DNA of 64,000 bases from Furfurilactobacillus entadae (lineage in GTDB: Bacteria; Bacillota; Bacilli; Lactobacillales; Lactobacillaceae). Shown piece after piece: positions 30,884-39,721 of this stretch. The notes under the pieces were generated by a model, which saw only the letters and a list, made by a program, of their open reading frames with translations, ran no database searches and was not told the origin of the DNA. The stretch covers positions 62,001 through 126,000 of the forward strand of contig NZ_BQXN01000003.1 of the NCBI RefSeq assembly GCF_045862745.1, written 5' to 3'. Within the stretch, counting starts at the first letter, position 1, and each line of letters begins with the position of its first letter. Made by a program: the position numbers and the translations under genes.

Positions 30884-31939
30884 TTATTTCGTAAAATCAA
30901 ACCCAACGTCGGCGGCCGTGTTCATGTTTGTCAAAACGGCTTGCAGGAGATCCAGCCACGGTAATAACATCACCGCGCCGGTCCCCTCGCCCACACACAA
31001 CGCCAAGTTAAAGTACGGCTTCAGCTGTAAGGCTTCAAGGACGAGCTGTGAGCCACGTTCATGCGATTCATGTGACGGAATGACGTAATTGATCACCCCC
31101 GGCTTTAGTCGTTCAGCAATCAATAACGCGGCATATGAAATGAAGCCGTCGAGAACGATTGGCACCCCGAAACGGGCCGCATACAGGAGCGCGCCAGTCA
31201 TCGCGCCAATTTCAAAACCACCAACGTTGGCCAATACATCAAGGGCGTCTTCATGATCAAACGACCGCTGTAAACTTGCCGTCACAACCTGCTGTTTGTG
31301 GCGCAAGCGCTGGTCTGAAATGTTCGATCCGCGGCCGACCACTGCTGCTGGATCAGCATGAAGCAGTGCCGCAATGATGGCCGCAGCCGCAGTTGTATTA
31401 CCAATCCCCAGCTCACCGATGGCCAAGATATCGGCATGATGGGTCACCACCGCCGTTTGCGCTGTTTCATAACCAATGGTAATTGCCTGGATTGCTTCCG
31501 GCTTCGTCATGGCTGGACCGGTCAGTAAATCGCTGGTTCCAAAGCGAATTTTTTGGTTCAGAACCTGCGGCTCATTAATGGGCGTCATGATCCCAACGTC
31601 CACCACCGTCACGGCGCAATGCGCCGCTTGGCACATGGTGGCCACCGTCGTTTGGCCGTTGACCGTGTTGACGGCCTGTAATGCGGTCACCGCCTGTGGC
31701 GTGGCTGACACGTGTTCAGCGGCGACCCCGTGATCGGCCGCAAACACCAACAGTTCCCGGTGCGCCGTTGTCACAGTGACTTGGCGCTTAATTCCAGCCA
31801 GTTGAACCGCCAAGTCCTCCAGCCGCCCGAGGCCCCGGATCGGTTTTGCCAGTTCATCCAGTTTTTGTTGCATTTGCCGACGTGCGCTCACTGAAATTGG
31901 GGCGCAGGTCCACATTGTCTGCCAATCATCCTTTAGCAT
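30884..31939 (-). CDS. cobT: CobT nicotinate-nucleotide:dimethylbenzimidazole phosphoribosyltransferase
   Basis: The 351-residue enzyme makes the alpha-ribotide of the lower ligand from nicotinate mononucleotide and a base (adenine in L. reuteri pseudo-B12). Motifs: KPIRGLGRLEDLA near the N-terminus, FAADHGVAAEHVSATP, IGELGIGNTTAAAAI and the C-terminal catalytic-Glu region CVGEGTGAVMLLP. I start at the ATG at 31939 after GAAGAAGG; the ATG at 32002 lacks support. It is set off from the main cob operon by a terminator at 32104-32144, so it probably has its own promoter. Confidence 0.94.
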   Translation of the reverse strand: MLKDDWQTMWTCAPISVSARRQMQQKLDELAKPIRGLGRLEDLAVQLAGIKRQVTVTTAHRELLVFAADHGVAAEHVSATPQAVTALQAVNTVNGQTTVATMCQAAHCAVTVVDVGIMTPINEPQVLNQKIRFGTSDLLTGPAMTKPEAIQAITIGYETAQTAVVTHHADILAIGELGIGNTTAAAAIIAALLHADPAAVVGRGSNISDQRLRHKQQVVTASLQRSFDHEDALDVLANVGGFEIGAMTGALLYAARFGVPIVLDGFISYAALLIAERLKPGVINYVIPSHESHERGSQLVLEALQLKPYFNLALCVGEGTGAVMLLPWLDLLQAVLTNMNTAADVGFDFTK

Positions 31940-32103
31940 TGGCCGCTGCCTTCTTCCCGTTAAGATTACTCTGAAATTACCACCAGAACGCCCATGATAC
32001 AACGCTTCAGCCCGGACTGAACTCGAAAAGATCGCAACTGAACTGTTTTTTATTATCCATAACCACCAGATTGTATCATTGCGAGCTCACATGACCGCCA
32101 ATC

Positions 32104-32144
32104 AAACAAACCGGTTGATGTTCGTTACATCAGCCGGTTTGTTT
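32104..32144 (-). terminator. Terminator at the end of the cobalamin operon
   Basis: A 17-bp stem (32104-32120 with 32128-32144, one wobble) with loop of seven bases sits 9 bp after the stop of the terminal PduU-like gene; TTTGTTT is part of the distal arm on both strands. Confidence 0.75.
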
Positions 32145-32152
32145 ACGTTCAT

Positions 32153-32503
32153 TTAATTTTGTGTCACCCGACTCACCGTAAAGTGCATCTTATCCGCCAT
32201 CCCTGCATTGGCATGGGTAAACGCTTCTGTAAGAGCCGTCAACTCGCCATGTAAAATGGCGGTGCCACTAAACCGGTCCATAAAGCCAATGGCCACTCCG
32301 CCAGCCTTTAGCGCCATGTCAGCCGCAATGATGACCGATTCTGCTGGTGTGATCGTCATAATTCCGATGCTATCGTGCGTGTTTTCAATGCCAAGCTTGG
32401 TGTACACATCCTCGGTTGGATTCGCGATGATGTGCGTTAACGTAATTTGCTTTCCTGGCACGTATTCTTGAATGATTCGTTTAATTTGTTTTGCATCTGC
32501 CAT
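32153..32503 (-). CDS. Second PduU/EutS-type microcompartment shell protein
   Basis: The 116-residue protein shares the PduU plan with the copy at 13364-13717: N-terminal amphipathic helix (QIKRIIQEYVPG), GKQITLTHIIANP, IGIMTITPAESVIIA and FMDRFSGTAILHG. It is the last gene of the 26-kb cobalamin operon, about 4 kb from pduA but on the other side of pocR, and overlaps the flavin reductase gene by one base. Placing a shell gene under cob control is unexpected; it may tune shell composition when coenzyme is made. Confidence 0.9.
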   Translation of the reverse strand: MADAKQIKRIIQEYVPGKQITLTHIIANPTEDVYTKLGIENTHDSIGIMTITPAESVIIAADMALKAGGVAIGFMDRFSGTAILHGELTALTEAFTHANAGMADKMHFTVSRVTQN

Positions 32504-33051
32504 TAATCGTTCCCCCGCTCCATAAGCTGAAACAACCGTTGCATCCCCTGGTCGATCAGACCCACAGTTGTTTGATCCATGAGGTTCCCTTGAGAATCAA
32601 ATTTTGTCCCTGCCTGTCCCACTAAAATTTCTGGGGTATCAACCAGGTGTGGGGCTAACGCTGCCGATTGTAAAATGGTGCGAACCATCAATTGCGCCCG
32701 AACCGTTCCTAACGTACCCGTGGCTGCGCCCATTAACAACAGTGGTTTTTCGTGCAGCGGATATGGCGCATATGAACACCAATCCAATGCATTTTTCAGC
32801 GCAGCGGTTGGCCCGTTGTTATATTCCGGCGTGGCGATAACCACCGCATCCGCTTGGTTCACCTGCTCAACAAGCGTCGTCACAGCCGCCGGGGTGCCGG
32901 TCGTTTGACTGGCCACAATGAACGGAAGCGCCGTCAAAACTGGCTCAATCCACGTCACCGTGGTGGCATACCGGTTCGCAATATAGCGGGTCAACGCCTT
33001 GTTATACGACTGCGTTGCGGTTCCGCCATTAAGACACACAATTGTTTTCAT
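32503..33051 (-). CDS. NAD(P)H-dependent FMN reductase-like flavoprotein
   Basis: The 182-residue flavodoxin-fold protein (NADPH_FMN_red family) has TIVCLNGGTATQSYNKAL as phosphate-binding loop, VIATPEYNNGPTAALKNALDW (split ATPEYNNGP, then ALKNALDW) as flavin-contact motif, and GAATGTLGTVRAQ. Start at the ATG behind GGAGGACGAATC. It sits between hemD and the PduU-like gene and overlaps the latter by one base. No PduS corrin reductase is visible in the window, so I infer that it may supply cob(II)yrinate/cob(II)alamin reduction before adenosylation. Confidence 0.82.
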   Translation of the reverse strand: MKTIVCLNGGTATQSYNKALTRYIANRYATTVTWIEPVLTALPFIVASQTTGTPAAVTTLVEQVNQADAVVIATPEYNNGPTAALKNALDWCSYAPYPLHEKPLLLMGAATGTLGTVRAQLMVRTILQSAALAPHLVDTPEILVGQAGTKFDSQGNLMDQTTVGLIDQGMQRLFQLMERGND

Positions 33052-33108
33052 TGATTCGTCCTCCACACCCTTAATGTAGCAAACTCTAATGCCAAGATGT
33101 TGCCATCC

Positions 33109-33813
33109 TTAATCCGTTGGTTGCAGCAGCGCCCGCACCGCTTGCCGGAGCACCGCTGTGCGAACGGGTGGCACCCAGACATGGTGCCCATCCTCTTGGA
33201 TCACCGCTGCCGTTTGCTGGCCCAGGGCATAAAAATCACAATCAGCAAACTGCGCGGGCCGGCGCCGCATGAGTGTTTGAAGCCGTTGATAGGCCGACGC
33301 GCTTGGCACCAGCACCTGTTGATACCGTGTTGTTCCGATGGCCGTCAGTGCCTCAGCTTCGTCTGATGCCGTCCAGCGATTTTGGTACACCGTAACCACC
33401 CGTTCGTTTGCTTGTAGCTGGTGCGCCACATGCGTCAGCGTCCCAACAAGCCAAACCACTGTTAACGCTTGGGGTAACGCCGCAACCTGCTGCGCCAAAC
33501 CCTGCTGGTTTTCCGTGGGCGCCACACAAACCGTCCCCGTGTACTGCGTTTGCATCTGCTCGGCCTGCTGTTGACTGAGCACCACGATGGTTCTGGCCGC
33601 CACTTTCGGCAACCAAGCCATTAAAACGGTAAGCGCAAAGTTGCTACTAATGACCAGGACATCCGCAGTTTGCATGATCTGTTGATCACCCGGTGATAAC
33701 GGCTTTTCTGTTAACGTGCGTAACGGTAAATAGACTGTTGGTTGTTGCGCCGCCAGTTCTTCCTGTTCACGTTTTGTAAAGCGTTCCTTTGGATATAACA
33801 CTAACCGTGCCAT
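33109..33813 (-). CDS. hemD: HemD uroporphyrinogen-III synthase
   Basis: The 234-residue protein has the two-domain HemD layout. ADVLVISSNFALTVLMAWL corresponds to the conserved FTSxNGV segment, QQVLVPSASAYQRLQTLM to the second-domain SP/SxxA motif, and CDFYALGQQTAAVIQEDGH to the IGxxTAxxL motif. Sequence is divergent, as usual for this family. It closes hydroxymethylbilane into uroporphyrinogen III. A second HemD-like domain is fused to CobA at 47068-48462. Confidence 0.85.
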   Translation of the reverse strand: MARLVLYPKERFTKREQEELAAQQPTVYLPLRTLTEKPLSPGDQQIMQTADVLVISSNFALTVLMAWLPKVAARTIVVLSQQQAEQMQTQYTGTVCVAPTENQQGLAQQVAALPQALTVVWLVGTLTHVAHQLQANERVVTVYQNRWTASDEAEALTAIGTTRYQQVLVPSASAYQRLQTLMRRRPAQFADCDFYALGQQTAAVIQEDGHHVWVPPVRTAVLRQAVRALLQPTD

Positions 33814-33824
33814 TTACTCTCGCC

Positions 33825-34409
33825 TCACTGATTTCTTAACACCGTTTGGACGTGGCCCGCTGCTAGATCGTAGCTCGTGTAATGCCCCGCCTGAAAGTCA
33901 CTGGCCCAAAAATCACGCTCCGGAAACAGCCAGTGGTCGATCACCCGCAGGACCCCTTGATGCGCAATCACCGTCACGGTTGTGGTGGCAGGTGTTTCTT
34001 CGATCAACTGAGCCACCCGTTGTTTCACACGGGTTTCAAACGTTGCAAAACTGGTTGCCGCTGGCGGCGTGTACGCAAACGGCGCATCCAGCCAGGCCTG
34101 CCATTCAGTGGGAAAGGCCGCCTCGATCTCATCAGCGGTTAGGCCCTCCCATAACCCAAATGATTTTTCATTGAACGCCGGGTCAATGATGACCGCTTGG
34201 CCTGTGTGCGCTTGAACCGCTGCTGCCGTCGTGAGCGTTCGCCGCATGGCACTACTCATTAACGTCATCGGCCCCACGTGACGCAACTTTTGTGCCAACG
34301 TTTTCGCCTGGGCAAAGCCAGTTTCCGTTAGTCCAACATCCAGCGTCCCGTAAAAACAGTGGGCAACGTTAAGCGGCGTTTCCCCATGACGTGCCACAAT
34401 CAACCGCAT
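33825..34409 (-). CDS. cobC: CobC alpha-ribazole phosphatase (histidine phosphatase)
   Basis: The 194-residue enzyme removes the phosphate from adenosylcobalamin-5'-phosphate or alpha-ribazole phosphate. The signature RHGETPLNVAHCFYG (residues ~6-20), SSAMRRTLTTA, FNEKSFGLWEGLT and VIAHQGVLRVI with the second catalytic His are present. I use the ATG at 34409, overlapping the end of cobS by 10 bases; the upstream 18 residues do not match the family. Confidence 0.9.
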   Translation of the reverse strand: MRLIVARHGETPLNVAHCFYGTLDVGLTETGFAQAKTLAQKLRHVGPMTLMSSAMRRTLTTAAAVQAHTGQAVIIDPAFNEKSFGLWEGLTADEIEAAFPTEWQAWLDAPFAYTPPAATSFATFETRVKQRVAQLIEETPATTTVTVIAHQGVLRVIDHWLFPERDFWASDFQAGHYTSYDLAAGHVQTVLRNQ

Positions 34410-35164
34410 AGTTTCACCACCAATCCCGTTTCGATCAGGATAAAAACGATTTGACTTAGACAAGCGTAGGCGCCCAGCGTGTCACCGGTAAACCCACCAA
34501 ATAGCTTTGTAATGTGGTGATGGTACGCCCAGCTCACAAGCATAACACCGAGATAACTCACCAGGCCCCAGAGACCTGTCAGCCCGAAAATGGCAAGCCC
34601 AGCCACAAGCTCAGCGACAAAAATCTGCCACCCGGCGATGCCCTCCCACATTTCAGCGAGTCCACCAGAATTACCGGCATAGTGCATGCGAATAAAAAGT
34701 AACGATAATCCGGCCTTAGCAACCACTGGCAGGGCAATCATAATGCCGGTCAATTGAATAGCTGATTGATGCTGAGCCAACACCCAGCCAGCCCCAATTA
34801 AGATGATGTAGTAATACAACAAGGCTAAACTCCCCATCGTGCCCAACCGACTATCCTTCATGATGGTCTTCATGCGTTCAACAGTTCGGGCAGAAAAGAG
34901 CCCATCCGCCGTATCGGCCAACGCATCTAAGTGAAAGCCACCCGTGACCAAACCGTCACTCATCACCACGAGGGCCCAGGCAAACGCCTTGGGAAACACC
35001 AGTGTTAACAGCCAAAAGAGGCCCCCTTCCAAAAGTCCTAAGCACACACCAAACAGGGTAATGTACTGAACACCCTGACGAAACTTTTTAACGGGTTCAT
35101 CAATGGCAACGTTCACGGGGATCCGGGTGAAAAATTGCGTAAATAAAATCAACGTCTGAATCAT
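34400..35164 (-). CDS. cobS: CobS adenosylcobinamide-GDP ribazoletransferase
   Basis: The 254-residue integral membrane cobalamin-5'-phosphate synthase has the conserved cytosolic loop GGFHLDALADTADGLFS and DSRLGTMGSLALL, with several membrane helices. It joins adenosyl-GDP-cobinamide to the alpha-ribotide. It lies between cobU (11-base gap) and cobC. Confidence 0.94.
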   Translation of the reverse strand: MIQTLILFTQFFTRIPVNVAIDEPVKKFRQGVQYITLFGVCLGLLEGGLFWLLTLVFPKAFAWALVVMSDGLVTGGFHLDALADTADGLFSARTVERMKTIMKDSRLGTMGSLALLYYYIILIGAGWVLAQHQSAIQLTGIMIALPVVAKAGLSLLFIRMHYAGNSGGLAEMWEGIAGWQIFVAELVAGLAIFGLTGLWGLVSYLGVMLVSWAYHHHITKLFGGFTGDTLGAYACLSQIVFILIETGLVVKLCG

Positions 35165-35175
35165 TGCTTATCTCC

Positions 35176-35769
35176 TCACTTCAACTGCAACGGCAGGCCA
35201 CTGACCACCATCGTGACGTGGGTGGCCGCCGCCGCAATCTGCTGATTGACCTCACCGTACAGGTCTCGAAGAACCCGTGCCTGTTTGGTTGCTGGCACTA
35301 AGCTCAACCCCACTTCATTTGTGACAATAATGACTGGCCCGCTGACTGCGCTTGCCCCAGTTAAGACCTGGTGCCACTCAGCCAAGATCAAGGTGGTCAG
35401 TGCCGTCAGTTCCGTGGCTGTCAGTGCCTCGATCACCACGTCCCAGTCTGCTTCATGACTGGCCTGGGCCCGCTCTTTTATGGCATCGAAAAAGAGGTTT
35501 GTCGTCAGCATCGTGGCGTCGTCAATTAAGTAACCGTCAAACGAATTTTCAGTTAACAAGGCCCCAACGTTACGGTACTGTTCACAAGTTGCCCACGTTT
35601 TGGGGCGCCGGTCTTGATGACGTTTGATTCGGCGCGCCATTTCCGCGTCATCTTGAAACAACACCCCGGTAGCCACGTAGCCGACCCGCCGAAGCGCTGT
35701 GAGTTGGTCTTCCGCATACGCCGATTTACCACTCTTTGCGCCACCAGTTACCATTATCAGTTCTGTCAT
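35176..35769 (-). CDS. cobU: CobU adenosylcobinamide kinase/guanylyltransferase
   Basis: The 197-residue bifunctional enzyme has P-loop GGAKSGKSAYAED at the N-terminus, the guanylated-His region IKRHQDRRPKTWAT (~50) and IIVTNEVGLSLVPATKQARV near 150. It phosphorylates and then GMP-activates adenosylcobinamide. The start overlaps the preceding gene by 4 bases. Confidence 0.95.
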   Translation of the reverse strand: MTELIMVTGGAKSGKSAYAEDQLTALRRVGYVATGVLFQDDAEMARRIKRHQDRRPKTWATCEQYRNVGALLTENSFDGYLIDDATMLTTNLFFDAIKERAQASHEADWDVVIEALTATELTALTTLILAEWHQVLTGASAVSGPVIIVTNEVGLSLVPATKQARVLRDLYGEVNQQIAAAATHVTMVVSGLPLQLK

Positions 35770-36515
35770 GCGTTCTCCCCCTGTTTGAGTCGGGCAATTA
35801 GCTGAACCGGCTGGCCCACTTTGGCCGCAAACTTTTCCTGTGCCGTGGCCTCAATGGCAATCAGTAAAACCGTCGCCGGCCCAGCAGACGCCGTTAATTG
35901 CGCCTCATCTTGTTGCCCGACCAGTTCCACCGTCGCGTGGTGGGTTGTCGCCATTTGCCCCAGTTCATTTTGAATGCCCTTCGACCCCACCGGCAACAGA
36001 TCAGTCACCATCGGCATGGTTAGCAGGTGGCGAACGTCCTCATACGTAAAAATCTCGGCAAGGTGTGTTTTAACCGCCTCACCAACGTACGGCGTGCCCA
36101 ATTGGTACACAAGCAGGTCGGTTGAATCAGTGGTGACCGGCCGCGTTTTTGCCTGCCCAATCACGGTCACACCAATGGAGCTGGTAATGGTGGTCATGTT
36201 ATCTTCTGTACTGCCATTGATCGGCAAATCCGCTAATCCTGCGGTCGCCAATTCCTGCCGTAACCCGGCAATCATCCGCACCCCGGTGGGCTTCATTTCG
36301 TTACCAATCGTGTCCACAACCATCAGCGGCGTCGCACCGTAGCACATGAGTTCCAATAACGGGACCCTCAGCGAATAAGCAGCCATAATGGCCACGTCAA
36401 TGGTCACCATGTCTGCTTGTTTTTCACCGATTCCTGCGCTACTATCACACGCCACAACCAACGTTGTTGTGGCCGTTAACGGTAACACCGTTAAATCTCG
36501 ATAGCGCGTTGTCAT
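35766..36515 (-). CDS. cblS: AIR synthase (PurM)-related protein, candidate alpha-ribazole kinase CblS
   Basis: The 249-residue protein has the PurM/SelD-like start VVACDSSAGIGEKQADMV (~22-39) and a STEDNM motif (~101-106); it lacks the other half of a purine-synthesis PurM and sits in a cob operon between hemL and cobU. In Listeria the kinase CblS salvages alpha-ribazole and substitutes for CobT; related Firmicute proteins are AIR-synthase-like. I infer the same activity here, but CobT is also present, so it may be a parallel salvage route or act on another riboside. Confidence 0.65.
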   Translation of the reverse strand: MTTRYRDLTVLPLTATTTLVVACDSSAGIGEKQADMVTIDVAIMAAYSLRVPLLELMCYGATPLMVVDTIGNEMKPTGVRMIAGLRQELATAGLADLPINGSTEDNMTTITSSIGVTVIGQAKTRPVTTDSTDLLVYQLGTPYVGEAVKTHLAEIFTYEDVRHLLTMPMVTDLLPVGSKGIQNELGQMATTHHATVELVGQQDEAQLTASAGPATVLLIAIEATAQEKFAAKVGQPVQLIARLKQGENA

Positions 36516-37813
36516 TTTGTTGAACCAGCAACCGTCGCCGTTAGTGCTGCATCAAAGGCGGCAATCGTCTTATCAATGTCCGCATCCGTATGCTTCACGG
36601 ACAGGAAGTTTGTTTCAAACTGTGATGGTGCGGTGTACACACCGTTAGCCAACAATTGTTTGTAGAACGTTGCAAAGAAATCCTGATTGCTTTCTTGCAC
36701 ATCATCAAAGTTATTGATCGGCCCTTCACTGAAGAAATAACTCCACATGGAGCCCACGTGATGGGTCACTAGCGGCACGTTTAACCGGTTGGCGCTGGCT
36801 TCAAATCCTGCCAGTAACCGTGTGACCTTGGCCCCCATGTCAACGTAGTTTTGTTCCGTCAGTTGTGACAACGTCGCGATCCCAGCCGTCATTGCCAGTG
36901 GATTCCCAGATAATGTCCCAGCGTGGTACACCGAGCCAGATGGCGTAATGTCAGACATTACGTCCTTACGACCACCAAACACCCCAACGGGAAGTCCCCC
37001 ACCAACGACCTTACCTAAGGTGGTTAAGTCCGGGGTGATGCCCGTTAAGCCTTGAACACCATGCAATCCAGCTCGAAAACCGGACATCACTTCATCAAAA
37101 ATCAACAGTGAGCCGTGGTCAGTGGTCACCTGCCGCAACGTTTCAAGAAAGGCCCGTGTCCCAGGGATCACCCCCATGTTACCGGCAACGGGTTCCACAA
37201 TCGCACACGCGATTTCGTCCCCAAGCCGATCAAACAGGTCAGTGACAGCTGCCACGTCATTATAAGGAACCGTCAACGTGTCGTAAGCCAGTGGATCAGG
37301 CACACCAGGTGACTTCTTGATTCCAAACGTGGCCATCCCGGAACCTGCATCAACCAGCAATGAATCACTGTGACCATGGTAGTTCCCGATAAACTTCACG
37401 ATCTTATCGCGCCCAGTCCACCCTCTGGCTAACCGAATGGCGCTCATCGTGGCTTCCGTCCCGGATGAGACCATCCGCATCATTTCCATGCTAGGCACTA
37501 GGTTTTGCACCATTTTAGCTAGCTGCGTTTCGAGCAACGTGGGCGCTCCGTAACTGGTTCCCCGTTCAACGGCAGCCTGTAACGCTTTCACCACGTGATC
37601 TTCTGCGTGGCCGAGCACGAGTGGCCCCCATGACAACACGTAGTCGATGTACTCATTGCCATCAATATCAACAATCTTGTCGCCCTTCGCGTGGTCAATG
37701 AACAGTGGGTCACCGCCCACCTTATTAAACGCCCGGACGGGGCTGTTGACCCCGCCAGGCATGATCTTACTGGCGGCTTTAAACGCCGCAATGGACTTAT
37801 CATAAACTGGCAT
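36512..37813 (-). CDS. hemL: HemL glutamate-1-semialdehyde 2,1-aminomutase
   Basis: The 433-residue PLP enzyme forms 5-aminolevulinate in the C5 pathway. Motifs: MPGGVNSPVRAFNKVGGDP, SGTEATMSAIRLARG, LLIFDEVMSGFR and TTLGKVVGGGLPVG, with Lys of TLGK as PLP ligand. Start at the ATG at 37813; the longer frame to 37861 adds basic residues encoded across the hemB end. Here the pathway most likely serves corrin synthesis, as no heme-specific late genes are in the window. Confidence 0.94.
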   Translation of the reverse strand: MPVYDKSIAAFKAASKIMPGGVNSPVRAFNKVGGDPLFIDHAKGDKIVDIDGNEYIDYVLSWGPLVLGHAEDHVVKALQAAVERGTSYGAPTLLETQLAKMVQNLVPSMEMMRMVSSGTEATMSAIRLARGWTGRDKIVKFIGNYHGHSDSLLVDAGSGMATFGIKKSPGVPDPLAYDTLTVPYNDVAAVTDLFDRLGDEIACAIVEPVAGNMGVIPGTRAFLETLRQVTTDHGSLLIFDEVMSGFRAGLHGVQGLTGITPDLTTLGKVVGGGLPVGVFGGRKDVMSDITPSGSVYHAGTLSGNPLAMTAGIATLSQLTEQNYVDMGAKVTRLLAGFEASANRLNVPLVTHHVGSMWSYFFSEGPINNFDDVQESNQDFFATFYKQLLANGVYTAPSQFETNFLSVKHTDADIDKTIAAFDAALTATVAGSTK

Positions 37814-37832
37814 AGTATGTGTTTTCTCCCTT

Positions 37833-38798
37833 TTAAAGCTTCGCCGCAACGGTCTTAGCAAAGTACGTGATGATCAAATCGGCACCGGCCCGTTTCATTC
37901 CGACCAACGTTTCGTTCACGATTTTGTCTTCGTCGATCCACCCGTTTTTTGCAGCTGCTTTAATCATGGCATATTCGCCTGAAACATTGTAGGCCACTAA
38001 TGGTAATTTTGTGTGGTCACGAACTTCACGCATGACATCCAAAAACGCCATCGCGGGCTTGACCATCACAAAGTCAGCCCCTTCATTTTCGTCACTGATA
38101 ACTTCACGCATGGCGTCCAATCGGTTAGCAGGGTCCATTTGGTACGACTTCCGGTCACCAAATTGTGGTGCACTGTCGGCAGCTTCACGGAACGGGCCGT
38201 AAAAGGCAGACGCGTACTTCACTGCGTAAGACATGATCGGCACGTTGATGTAGCCGGCTTCATCCAAGCCAGCCCGAATGGCAGCCACGTACCCGTCCAT
38301 GGCGTTTGATGGAGCGATGATGTCGGCACCCGCTGCCACTTGGCTCACGGCTGTTTTTGTAATGTACGTCAGTGATTCATCGTTTAACACTTCTTCACCA
38401 CGCACGACACCACAGTGCCCTGTTGACGTATATTCACACAAACAGGTGTCTGCAATCACCAGTAAGTCTGGGTAGGCTGCTTTAATTAAGTGGGTTGCTT
38501 GCTGAACGATTCCGTCGTCTTCCCACGCGCCAGAGCCCACTTCATCCTTATGATCTGGAATTCCGAAAAGGATGATTGCCTGCACACCGGCAGCGACAAT
38601 TTCGGCCACTTCGCTCAACACTGTGTCTAAGCCAAAGTGATAAATTCCGGGCATGGAGGAAATCTCCGTTTTTCCTGTTAACCCCGCTTCCACAAAGACG
38701 GGCATGATTAAGTCCGTTTTTGCCAAGTGATTTTCGCGAACCAAATCACGCATTGCTGGTGTCATCCGTAAACGACGGTGCCGATCAAATGTTGTCAT
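37833..38798 (-). CDS. hemB: HemB porphobilinogen synthase
   Basis: The 321-residue aminolevulinate dehydratase has the zinc-type triple-Cys loop DTCLCEYTSTGHCGVV, the active-site Lys regions SYAVKYASAFYGPFR and FVMVKPAMAFLD, and ILFGIPDHKDEVGS. It condenses two aminolevulinates to porphobilinogen. It overlaps the hemC stop by one base. Confidence 0.95.
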   Translation of the reverse strand: MTTFDRHRRLRMTPAMRDLVRENHLAKTDLIMPVFVEAGLTGKTEISSMPGIYHFGLDTVLSEVAEIVAAGVQAIILFGIPDHKDEVGSGAWEDDGIVQQATHLIKAAYPDLLVIADTCLCEYTSTGHCGVVRGEEVLNDESLTYITKTAVSQVAAGADIIAPSNAMDGYVAAIRAGLDEAGYINVPIMSYAVKYASAFYGPFREAADSAPQFGDRKSYQMDPANRLDAMREVISDENEGADFVMVKPAMAFLDVMREVRDHTKLPLVAYNVSGEYAMIKAAAKNGWIDEDKIVNETLVGMKRAGADLIITYFAKTVAAKL

Positions 38799-39721
38799 TA
38801 GTCTTTCTCCTCCATGGCGCCTAGAGCGCCTGCCTCAATTAATGTTGTTGCTGCTTTTTGACCAAGGTGATCATCAAGTGTGCCGTCACGCTGATCCGTA
38901 AAGACCTGCGTCCCGTCAATTGACGTGATGAGCCCGTCAAAGTGATACTGATCCGTGCCCGTTTTAACGGCAAAACCACCGATGGGATTGGTACAGTCAC
39001 CACCCACCGTTCGCAAAAAGTCACGTTCAATGTGCACACACGCATGTGTCTCTGGGTCATCAATGACCGCTAATCGGGATTGAACATCTGGGTCATCTGT
39101 CCGACATTCGATCGCCATTGCGCCCTGACCCACGGCTGGCAACATAAAGTCACCAACGGTCACCCGAAATAAGTCCGTCGGGTGGAGATCAAGCCGGTTC
39201 AACCCAGCTTCGGCAATCACGATGGCGTCCACTTCCCCCGTCCGAACGAGGTTGACCCGTGTTTCCACGTTTCCGCGAATCGAAACGGGTTGAAGATCTG
39301 GGCGGTAGTGTCGCAATTGGCCCATCCGCCGGCTACTCCCGGTGCCGACCCGGGTGCCACTTGGCAGCTCATCAATTCCGCTGACCTTTGTGCGCGTAAT
39401 TAAACAATCATAGGGGGACTCCCGTTTCGGAATCGCACTGATCATCAGGTTTTCCGGTAACCGTGGCATGACATCCTTTAGACTATGAACCGCAAAGTCA
39501 ATGTCGCCCGCCAGTAATTGCCGCTCTAATTCCTTGACGAAAATGCCCTTCCCACCAATTTTTTCCAAACTGGTTTTTCGATCAATGTCCCCCTGGGTGG
39601 TGATTTCCTTAATGGTAAACGTACACGTTGGCCATGCGGCACGTAACGCTTCGGCCACCATGGTCGTTTGGATCAACGCTAGCCGACTCCCACGCGTGCC
39701 AATCACATAATCATTTTTCAT
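38798..39721 (-). CDS. hemC: HemC hydroxymethylbilane synthase
   Basis: The 307-residue porphobilinogen deaminase has IGTRGSRLALIQT at the N-terminus, the catalytic Asp motif FAVHSLKDVMPRLP (~79-92), GTSSRR-like GTGSSRRMGQL, and the cofactor Cys in GGDCTNPIGGFA. It makes hydroxymethylbilane. Its start lies inside the 3' end of hemA (11-base overlap). Confidence 0.95.
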   Translation of the reverse strand: MKNDYVIGTRGSRLALIQTTMVAEALRAAWPTCTFTIKEITTQGDIDRKTSLEKIGGKGIFVKELERQLLAGDIDFAVHSLKDVMPRLPENLMISAIPKRESPYDCLITRTKVSGIDELPSGTRVGTGSSRRMGQLRHYRPDLQPVSIRGNVETRVNLVRTGEVDAIVIAEAGLNRLDLHPTDLFRVTVGDFMLPAVGQGAMAIECRTDDPDVQSRLAVIDDPETHACVHIERDFLRTVGGDCTNPIGGFAVKTGTDQYHFDGLITSIDGTQVFTDQRDGTLDDHLGQKAATTLIEAGALGAMEEKD

